A DNA stretch of 64,000 bases, taken from NCBI GenBank assembly GCA_039619475.1, contig CM077116.1:25927191-25991190 (forward strand), read 5' to 3'. A program made the position numbers and the translations under genes. Numbering within the stretch: the stretch's first letter is position 1; each line of letters starts with the position of its first letter. Below, piece after piece: positions 25,001 through 37,000 of this stretch. The notes under the pieces were generated by a model that was not told where the DNA came from, did no database searches, and was given only the letters and a program-made list of their open reading frames with translations. This DNA comes from Icerya purchasi. Lineage: Eukaryota > Arthropoda > Insecta > Hemiptera > Monophlebidae.

Positions 25001-28000
25001 ATTAAATTTTGTTCAATAAAAAAGTTTTAATATACATGACCGTGAATTACAAAACATTTAATTTTTTTTTTTAAGACACAATTGGTAACTTCGTAATACT
25101 GTTGTCGCCTCGGTGAATTATTTAAACAACTAATTGGATCCAATTAACAAATACACATATATTACATGGACAACGCTCAATTTCAACAAATTAACTTACA
25201 TATACTAAAATAATAATAATATCAAAAACAAAGCAACGATTTTAATTGTATTAACTTATCTGCCGTCTCGATCTCTCAATTTCCTCGAACTGGTAATGAA
25301 TGAATATTTGATGTTTGATTAATTCTTCCCGAATATCTCAACCGGCAGGTAAACTACTGGGAATTATTTTGTTAATTCGATCAGCATTTCTTTTGCACGG
25401 CGATCCAAATTTAATTATAAATTTAATAGGACGTGAAATATGTACATATATATAATATACGCTTGTAAATTTTGAATAATGAAGTAAGATAGTTAAATAA
25501 TAAATTGTTGGCACATGTATTTTTGAAATGAATGCAAATTAAAAGAAGAAATTTCCTATTAACAAACAACAATTTTTGATGATTAAAAGTAACGACTAGC
25601 TTGGTAGAACGGATTAGCGAAAGTAAAGGTACGTATCATTCGACACATACAGACTCTTCGCTGATAAGAGAAGCAACCTGTTATTAGAAATACACGGAAC
25701 AGCTTCGCTATCGATCAAAGCAATTCACCCAGTCATTTCCTTTAAAACTAAGCGCGCGAACCATTATAATATAAAACAAGTCCAGTCAAGCATGATGTTC
25801 CATGCGCTGAGGATTCCGTATGTTAAGTTAAAGATAACTATAATTTACATTTACATAATATGAAATTCAGAACAAAGAAATCTGATTTTTTGTTGGGCAA
25901 AGGCGAGAAGTGCGTCATTTTTCGCACTTTTTTGAACTTTTCCCTAACTCGGAAAGTTTCGTTAAGGAAATGAAATACTGTTTCGTTCCCTACAAATAGC
26001 TTCCTTTCTAACAATATATCACATGCCCGGAAAAAAAAATATTTTTTTCAAAATTTTCAAGCTTTCGGCGCCCTGCCGCCTAAATATAAAGTTGTAAGTT
26101 CGGTTATATTTTTTCTATAAAACGGTCCTTTGTGCATATGTTTTGGTTTTCCTAACTTTTTTACTCGGGCTATTACGTAAATTTCATTTTTTTGCCGTTT
26201 TGGCCGGGGGGAGGGGATAATTTTTTAACTGCAATTTCTTGATTCAAGGCTTCTGCGTTTTATTTTATATTTTGCATTTCACTTTTAAATTGAGGTTGTT
26301 TTAAATTCCACATTATATATTCTTGATGTTTTTTTTGGGTTCTTTTTGCAGCCTAGGGTAATCGGTTAACTTGATGTTATAGATTGTCTTAAAGATAATT
26401 TTAATTGTAATTTATGATCAAATTTTGAAGTTTATAAGTTAAACTGTTTGTGATTTATTGATTTTTATTTGGTTTTTTTAACCTTTTTTAAGCCATTTTA
26501 TTAGGATTCCGTTCGTTATGTGTGTGCAAAATCCTAAAAAGTAGAAATCTACAGGTCGCCTACATAGGCTATAAAAAAGTATTTGACAGCGTTTCGCGCT
26601 CTTGAATATTGCAAATTTTGGAAATAAATAAATTGAATAAATTATTAAAAATGTGTAGACTACATTATACATAGGTAGAAAACTACGATACGTGCAACAA
26701 CTAGCAATAACGTAATAATAAAAATACCGGGGGTGAAAATTGAAAATGGTATATATTTTTCTTTATAGTGCCATACTTAATTCCTGAGCGTCGGCGACTA
26801 CCTATTCGTACATCTCAGCTGTACAGATATAGGTAGTGTACTAGGCAATTGTTATATGCAACGCGAGTGTACACGCGCAAGACTTCATTCGGAACTGATT
26901 AGTAATCGTTTGATTTCTCGATATACAAGTGCAGTCCCGTGTGTGTCTGCTGTGTACTGACCTAGAGCGCATATGATTTTGTACGTGGTGCTTTGCTATT
27001 GCCTTCCACGTGATTATTAGCGATTATTTATTTAATTCTTCTAATAAGTTCTGTCGTCGCTCGGAATCGAATCTGTGACCTCCGTAACGGAAGTCAAGTG
27101 CTCTAGCAACTAGGCTATCGCGATATTAGGGAGACTCATTCTGTCCACTGTTGTTCTATGTAGTGATTAGACCATCGGTTCCTAACCGTATTAATCTTGT
27201 TACCTCTCTATCATCTATCAGGGAAACTGATTCCCCACCCACACTCTTACCCCATTACAATGTTATTAATAAATACGGTACATGTAAATACAAATATACT
27301 TTATTAATGATAATGAACTGTATAAAAATAAACGTTCTTACAAGCACATTAATGATTTTCAGTACGAAAACAATACTGTTTTGTATTTGCAAGTTTTTTG
27401 ATGTTAGGTTTAGTTTCACTTAATGCACATCTTAGGTCATGATCCACATTGAGACGATTTCTGGCTGTTGTTTTTGCTGTCACTGAAGTTGAAAACCCAC
27501 TCTCACATCTGTAAGTCGTAGCAAACGGTATTAAGATTCTTAGAGCTCTATCAGCTATAATAGAATATTCAGAACCTACTTTTTTCCAAAATGTACAGAG
27601 GTCATGATTTTGAAATTCCACTTTTAAAGTGCTATCCTCGCATAGTCCGAGAAATTCTACTTCAGCTGACACATCTTCGTCTTTAAAAATTCTATCATTT
27701 TTTATATCCAAAAGTTGAACTGACGATCATTCATGTCTGGGAAATATTACTGAGTTGATTATTGCAAATAAATGTTGCATCACTGAATTTTCAAACGTAA
27801 TTTTGTCGTCTTCTTCATGTACTAGTTACTCATACAATTTTGTAAACATCGACATTAATAATTATAAAATTTGTTATGTATTACAAACTATTATCCCCGA
27901 AGAATGTCTATTTTATCCCCGTGGGGGTAATTACCCTCAGTTTCGGAACCTAGGGATTAGACCATTAAGTAATCTGTTAAATAAAACCAAGTACGATTGT

Positions 28001-31000
28001 AAAATCGGAAAAGATGAAAATAGATACGCAATTTCGTATTTGTTACATATTAATGATATTAAATTATTTGCGTCAAATGAAAGCCAGATTTATTATTTAC
28101 TAAATATAACGAAAGATTTCGCAGGTGACACTGATATGCAGTTTTATGTGAATAAATGTGAGGTAATGCGAAGAGGAAAAGGTATATAAAAAAAATAAGT
28201 TGAGGTTGATGTTGCTATCGTATTTGGTCCATTGGATAATGGAATGCCTTATAAACATTTAGGTATGTTGCAGAATAGGAGAACATAAGAAAACGAAATC
28301 AAACAGAAAATAAATGTATATTTAAACAGAATCTCTAAAATCTTGAACACGGTAAAAATAATATAAAAGCTATTAAATAACTATGCAGTACTGGTTTGGT
28401 ACATTAAATGATCAGAAACTGAACTGCAAAAGATAAAAATGATGACAAGAAAAAAAAAATTGCCTTGTAAAACAGCACTATTCTACAAGATCAATAATTA
28501 GATTGGAAATGCCTAGAAGAGATGGAGGAAATGGATTAATTAGTATCATAAAATTACTAAAATTGTAGATGAATAAATTACAATCTTTTGTAAATAAATC
28601 AATAACATCAAAATTGGATACATCAGTTATAAAAGCAGATAAAGCTATAACATGCCTAGATATTAGTAACATAGCTGGAAAAATGAACGAAATAAATAGT
28701 ATCCATGGAAATGAATACAATAGTTCATGGAAACAAGGTGCGTTTTATGATTGATGTCCAAATGAGTTCGAGCAAAATTGGGTCGATAAAAAGGCATTTG
28801 TCAATTGGTTTCTTAGAGACGAAATGTTCGCATAGATAAGATTTATGTTTTTCAACTAGGATCTCATCAGCACCAAAAGTTATGAAAAATTTATAATAAA
28901 AAATGAAAGTATAACATAGATGATTTATATCGCGATAAGTCAGAAACAATAGACCGATCATATTATATCTGAATGTTCGAAATTAGCACTTAAAAAGTAC
29001 ATGGAACAACATAATATAATCTTGAATATTATACATCAATACGTTGCAAAAAAGCTCAAGTTGATTACTCAGAATATTACTCTATATTATAGATGTAAAC
29101 CAGAAAGTATGCTTGAAAATGAAAATTGATCGGTAATTATCCATCTGATACTGAAAAAGAAGAAACTAAATCGCTAATTACAATGAATTTAGCAATACCG
29201 TAGACAGTGAAGGTAGAAAAGACTATTGAGGAGGAAAGAATTTTAAATTTATTTTTCAGATTGTTATCATCAGGATACAATTTAAATAACCTAAATAATT
29301 TTTCTTTTTCTTTGACCAAATTTAATACCATGTTTGTAGTCCATGGATATTTTTTTTTTGATAATTTAGGGAGATAATTTTCAGAAGTACATAATTGTAA
29401 AATTTACGATAATTTACCCGTAAACTAAGTGAAGTTTTCATCTATCGAAGTTTAATTATTATTATAACTACTGTTAAAACTAGTGTAATTTAAACATAAT
29501 CGGAAAAGAGTTTTGTTAAAGTATGGCTTTCAATATCTCGGAATAGTTCTAGATTCTAATGATAAATTTAATGATGTAATTAAGTCATGATGATCAGTGA
29601 ATGATACGTTTTGTACTTCAGTATACATTTTTATTATTTTATTCTTGCTTTCTATACTTCGAATAAAGAAATGATCAAACTACATAATATAATTATAATA
29701 TTTAGTAATGATAGTGGTGCGCAAAAGGGTGAACAGAAAGCAACCCACTCATACCAACCATAATTACGTATACTAAAGGTAGGGGTAACTGTTAGTAAAT
29801 AATACTAGTACAAATTAGTATAAAAAAGTGAAGCCATGGAAGATAGAAAAAACATACACACCATTATAAGATCTTAAAAAATAGTAAATAATATTTTGAG
29901 AACTATATAATATCAGTTCCAGTGTTGCAGTTATTAATAAAAGAGGAAGTCAAAAGGTTTTTGAAGTAGTTGATCTCGTTGGACCATATGAATCGCCAGG
30001 CCTTCTGTTTCAGGATGTGTGCAGCGAAAACGATTTTTCTATTCTCTATAGAGAGGTGCAGGTTTACATAAAAGTTCTGTAGTGCTACAGTGGACGGCTC
30101 GGCGAACCTGATGAAAGTTACAAATAAAAAATCTATTTTTTAAAATAATAAAATGTTTTTTTTGTTTTTTTTAATGTAAATTTTGAAAATTTTTGCATCT
30201 AAAAATAAGAATTGTTTAAAAATTTAATCATACTCAGAAATACCCGTGTTTTATTCATTCTGGGGCATTGTTGACAGCGAATTTTAACATCTGTGCTATT
30301 AAAAAGTAAAATATTATCGTAAAAACTCCGATTGTTTTATTATATTCTGATTTTTTATGTTGAAGTTGTTTTATGTGAAATAATTTTTTGTTATAGAGAC
30401 TAGAAGGACCATGGGATGAATCTCCGTCAGAAAATGAAGCTGATTGGAGTATAGAGGACAATTTACCGAGTAATTGTGTTCAATATTATACTCCAGGTAA
30501 TATGATTTTTTTAAATTTCTTCTATAAACTTATGTTGTACTTTTTGACAGTCTAAATTTTACTTTCCTTTTATTTATTTTAGCGCCTATAAGTTACACGT
30601 AAGATGGATTTTGATTTAAATTTAAAATATGGTTTCTTAATATTCACTATTTATCTCGTCGTGTCAATTCACGTTAAGTTAGCCGTGTTATATAAGAGCG
30701 ATTTAATTTTCTTAATTATATGTAGATGGATCTTGTATTATATTTGGCAAATGGTTTAGTAATAATGACTACGTCTCGTGCAACAATGCGCATAGTGGTC
30801 TAAAATTGTAATGAAAATAAATAAACAAAAAAAAAACATAGTTTATTTGAAATGAGCAGAAGACATAACTGCTAAAGATTTCTTTTTTTTTTATTATTAA
30901 TTGTATTATAAAACATTAATTTTATTTGTTTGTGATTATTGACTCTAAATTTATATTATTTATTTTCTTTCTTCATTTGTAACAAGATATTAATTTATGG

Positions 31001-34000
31001 AATAAGCGAAGATCAATTTTTAATATTGAGTTTACCATGTGATTGAGGAAAATGTTCATCTGTAAAAGTAGTTAATTAAATGTATTTATTTAAATGGTAA
31101 ATTTGTGTTTTAGTCTTCGCACTATTATTTTAATTGGCGGTAAATTATTTTAAGGTCATTTGGGGAAACGTACGCTTAAAAGATACAGATACGTTGGCAC
31201 TACCTATATTGCATTTAGTCCAAATGGTAGAGAACTGTTAGCTAACTACGGAAATGAGCAAATATATCTGTTCGATATTATGCGAAAGCATGAAGCGAAG
31301 TACTTCACAATTCCAAAATACGATTTGGATGAAAAAGGTGACATTTTTGATGAATTTAATTTGAATGCATTTCTGTATTCGTTTATCGAATACATAAATA
31401 TATTTTTAGTAAGAAGTTTAATATTTGGAAATAACAAAATTTGGAGTAAATTTTTCATTTGGACAGATCGTAACGGTCGTTGTAACATTAGTAAATTATG
31501 ACGATTTAATTTGTTACGTAAGTGTTTGCGTTTAAAACTGATATGTCGTGGAAAGTATTATATTTTTAATCATCATATGAAAAATAATAAACGATTTCGA
31601 ATTCCACGAATTCGTATGAATAATTGATATATATGATGTCGAAGATATAAATTAATTTGTATATTAATTTTTTAATTAGTTAGTTTAAAAAAAAAAATAA
31701 ATAAGGAAAGATATTTTTATCTATTTTATATAATGATAAGAACACAAAATAAAAACATTTGTGACGAGCACATCGCAATTTTTCTGTACAAGTAATATTT
31801 TTACGAAGAATAAAACAGAATGCATTTGCTTTGCTTTGCTACGTCATTATGTCAATAAAATGTTATACAAACAATAAAATGGTCTGAATATTTTTTTGAT
31901 GAATTTATACTACAAAGTTACACACAATTCTGATGGATAATAATTTTTATCGATGATTTATGTCATATGAGTATTACAATAAATTACATATTGCGATGTA
32001 ATAGCCACTTGCTTTTAAAGTAAAATGTTTTACGGTATTCGGATACAAAAAGAAAATTTAATTTTATCGAAATTTTTGCGATAGAATATCAAGGCTCACC
32101 AAGTCTGGCTTTTGTACGACAATTTTTACCTCCCGTCATATAACGTTTATTCTTTTCATGTTTTATTCCATGTTATCCATTTATGACACGAACTGTAATA
32201 ATAAAATTTAGTTAAAACGTGTATAATGTCTAAGGATGTGCAGAAAATAAAAATAGTTTATTGAAAATGATTAAAACTGTAGCACTATATTTGAAGAGTG
32301 TTTATTTATAAAACAACGTACACGATTTGATTACAGTAGCCGTCGCTGTACTTATCATCTATAAAACAATTTTAAACAATATCGACAGCTATTAAAACTT
32401 CAATAATTAGAATAGTTGATAATAAACCTTTCTTCATTTGTTATCTGTCTTTATAAAAAGTTATATAGTCATTTTTCAAGTAAAAATATTAGCGCGTTTT
32501 TCGATGAAATTACACGTTTTTGGAGATACGGTAAGTGGTGTGTTGATATATTAGCGTCTCTTAATTAATTTTTTTACTTCATTAAATCTTAAAAATGAAT
32601 GAGATTTTGTTTTCTAATTCCTCATAGGTAGTAAAAACTGTGGTATTTGTTCTGCTTTATCGCTTTCTTTAAATTTATGTACTAGAACTTTTCAACAGGA
32701 GAAAGTTGTAGGTAAATGTTGACATGTATTTCTTAATTTCAAATCAAATGCATCGTAAATATGTTGAATCCGCTTAAACAGAAAAATGCTTTTAAGTTCA
32801 TTTTATTCTTCTATGATTTATCTCCCCAATGTGCTGAAGTATTTTTAAGTATTTGTGACCAAGTTGGTTGCTCAGTTATATAACTAGTTCGTGAGAAGTT
32901 TGTTGAATTAATTACGTCTGTATTGGAATTTAAGAAAAATCCTCGACTTTTTACAACGTTTAAACACAATATCTCTAATATTTTTTTCGTTTAAAATATC
33001 GAAAAAGAAGACGGTGACATTAGAATGTACACTGAATTCAATCCATACCAAAAACTGAAGCCAGTAGCTAGTCTTTTATTTAGATTTTTCTTTTCTCTTT
33101 TTTTTTTTTTTTTAATTTTTTAATTTTTTAACTAGGAATATAATTTTACGTGCACTTTCGACATACTGTATTTCGTTTTAGTAAAAAACAGTCTCAAAGT
33201 TTGTTGACTGATTAGAAGATTGGGATGCGAAAATAACAAGAGACCAATCAATTTCAAAGTTACCTCTAATATGAGTGTGGAATGGTTAACCCCAGATAGG
33301 ACTAAGAAGATTGAAATTAACAGACGGTCAGTCGAGAGGGATAAGTCTCCTTAAAACCCTTCACAAAGAGCGAAATAATGAATGTAATAAGTATAATCAA
33401 AAAGGGAATACAGCTGAACTTGACGACCTGCCGGCAGAACAAATTAAAATTTTTGCTTCGAGTGCTAAACAGTGGCTTACCAATAATGTTCAACAATATT
33501 GTTCGGATCTACAAAATATCAAACAGGTGGAAAAAGGTCATCATATTGTAGTAGCAATGCCAAAACCTAAAAAAAAAAAACTATTCAGAGGAACCGCAGA
33601 AGTACCGCCCGATATCGTTGCTCTATCATTTATTTAAAGTTTTTGAGAGGCTACTAATGAATCGGATTACAAACACCGTCAACAATAAGTTTTCTTCCCA
33701 ACAGATCGGCTACAGAAAAAGGAAGAGTTGTATTAGGCAGGCAGCAAACTTGTTCAGCATATTAAGGATGGGTATAAAGTGGAATTAATCGCTGATTTAG
33801 TATTTGTAGATTTAACAGCTGCTTATCACGCCGTCAATCATAGCCGATTGTTAGAAAAAGTTTACGAAATTTCCAATTACTAATGTCCGGTGAAAATGCT
33901 GCATAATATATTGTCCGGAAGTCGGTTTTATGTTGAGCACAATGGCAATAAAAGCGGTTGATTAGCGAATACAGCAAAATACTAGCCCCGCAGTCTTGTT

Positions 34001-37000
34001 CAGCATTTATAGCAATGACCAACTAGTCGACAAGGATATCCTACAGTTTTTATTCGCGAATGATCTTGGGGTGATTGCATAAGGTGAAACGTATGAAGTA
34101 CGAGTGAAATTGCAAGAAGCACTTGAGGGATTGGATGAACTGAATAAACTGAAGTTAATTTGGCCCGGACAACAGTTCACGTGTTGCAAAGAACCAAAAT
34201 ATCTCGGAATTACCTCCGTTCAGTTGTTAACTTTTCGAAGACGTTGCAAAAATCTTAAGATGAAAGTAGAAGCGAGGAACAGCATACTGCGAAATGAGTA
34301 ATGTTAGTGCGTACGAGAAAGGTTGATACCTCGTTGAATGAAATGTGCCGAATAATTACAGGTTGTCTAAAACCCACTGGAAGGAACAAGCTGTTTCTAG
34401 TCTGTGGCATAATCTCACCAAAGATGACTGGCATTCTATTTTTGGTCAGGAGGCTGGCATATTACGCTTCAAATTCAGGAGAAGTTTCCTTCACTGTTCA
34501 AAATTATTAAGAAGCCAGCGAAAAATTACACGCTCGGAGGCGAATGGAAAATACTGGCAACAAAAATATGTTGAATGAAGTATTGAATCCAGTACGTCCG
34601 TTAAACTGGCGATAGTGGAGAATTTTAAACCGGCTTCGTTCTGGATGCGCTATGACCGTAGTGAACTTACCGAAATGAGGTCTGACCAAGAATGATAAGT
34701 AAGAACCGTAAATACTTGTTTCACTGAAGTGTGGTGCCAATATGCATTGCAGAGGAAGACCTATGGTGTGTAGAGCTCATTGACGAAGCCATAAAAACGG
34801 TCGGTACATAGGAGCATATGAACTTGCTTTGTACCGTTTTATTTTACTCCAATATATACCGTTATTGTATTTATTTATATTATTTATCTGTTTATTAGTT
34901 CTTAAACGTCCTGGGCATGATGTTATTATTATTAATATATCGTATTTCATTAATATCACTTCAGTAGTGTTTTAATTATTGATTTCACAATGATTTTAAT
35001 TCTTTAAAGATACAATTTTCTCCCCCGATGCTTTTCTATTAGAGGATTTTCTCATAAGTTAACTTTATAAATCAAAAGAATAAAAAAAAAAAAAAAAAAT
35101 AGTCCAGAGGAAAGTAACTCTTTTTTTATTTATATAATAATATTTTATCAAAATATGTTTAAGTGAAATTAGCTGTTGAAAGTGTAAATATATTTATTGT
35201 AAGTTACACGAGTGTGAGTTTTTGTATACTCGAAAATTTTTCTAAATACGAAAAAGCAATCTGGAACAGAGTAATCTTTCGACTCAACATACCGATGTAA
35301 TTTTTGTGTTAATTTTTTCTAGCACCTTATTCAGTGCTCTGTTAGCATTTTCAGTAGAACATAATTTATATTATTTCTTGTAATATCAATTTTAACCATA
35401 AGCTTAAAAAAATAAAAATAGTTTGTAGCAGTAAAGGGTAAAGTTTTTCAGATTAGCGTATAAATTTGTCCTGTTTGTTACCTTACTATAAAATTAAATT
35501 ACAACAAAGTAAATTTTATAATAAATAAATATCAAACCAGTTTGAAAGGAACGTTTTTAGGCAGAGCGCATCTTCAGCTCAACGATATAAAGTAATGAAA
35601 CAATAACACACCTATGTATATATGTTCTCCATTATTTGGTATACTTACAAGGAGACCCTACGGCCTTGGGAAAACGAATTTCAATGATTTTTGGTGTAGT
35701 GGTAGTACACCATGTGGGTATACTATGTGTAAAATATTAAGGTGCAATACTCAAATATAATCGAGAAAAACGAATTTAAAATTTCTCTACACTTTATGTA
35801 TAGGTTATATAAAATTATTGAACGTTTAACCTGAAATTGCCATGGCTTAAGTGGTAACATTCGTGACGTGTACATTCGATACGCGGGTTCGAATCTAGTA
35901 ACTGTACGCATTTCCCCCTTTTTTTTTATATAAATACTTACAACTAATTCATTTATTAGAAAAGTAAATAATTTTTTTATTACTTGTTGTTTTTTTCAAT
36001 GTTTTTTTATTGTTTATTTCATTAATTTAATTTCTGTTATTCCAATAGAAATTAAATTTGAAAAAAAAAAGCATTGAAAAAATCAATAAGTAATAAAAAA
36101 GTAAATAAATTATAAGAATTTATGTATAAATAAAAAAGTGTTCACAGCTAGATCAGTCTTCAACTATCGCGAATGATATTTAAATTTAAAATTTTTTTTG
36201 TTATATTCAAATATTAATAACTTTAATAAAAAGTAAAATCATAAAAATATTAGACTTGTAATAGTAGAATGAAATTTATAATAAAAAATCATTGAAAAAA
36301 ACGATAAGTAATAAAAAAAACATATAAATGAGTAAATAAATAAATCATTTACTTACTTTTCTAATAAAGGAATTATAAGTATTTATATATAAAAAAAAAA
36401 TAAAAAAGGAAAAAAAAAGTAAATGTGCGCAGCTAGATTTGAACCCACGTATCGAGTGTACGCGTCACGAACGTTACCACTTAGTTCACGGCAATTTCAA
36501 GCGGAACGTTCTATAACTTATTATTATTATTTCGAATTAGCCACTGATGGACTACGTTGTCAACTGGTTCTGCCATTCTTCTTCCTCTCTTGCCATACTG
36601 CTTTCATTCTTTCACTGTGTCTTTTCTTTTTCTTTCTTCGGTCCACAGAACGCCAGTTCTTCCTTTCCGTTTCTCCGCGAATCTTTTGCAGTCAAATAAT
36701 TTCTTCTTTAACGTTGATCACTGTTCTATATCTTCAGGCGTAATTTTCAGTTCATCTAGGTCTTTTTTGGTCTCTGTATACCACGTACCGTTTATTTTTA
36801 GCTTTCGCATATAACTGAACAACCTTCCGGTGAACCTGCTCGGCTCCATCCTTTGCATATGCCCGTAGAATCGAATTCTTCTTTTCCGGATCTCGGTAGT
36901 GATGCTTTCCACATGTTGGTATATTTCCTGGTTACTCCTTTTTATATATTTTCCACCTTGTTTCACTGGTCCCAGTATTCTTCTTACGATCTTTCTTTCT

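Noticed and set aside
27040..27125. Functional tRNA gene on the minus strand
   Set aside because: A and B boxes are present, but the universally conserved U33 is G, the acceptor stem does not pair, and the sequence continues into a dispersed SINE body.
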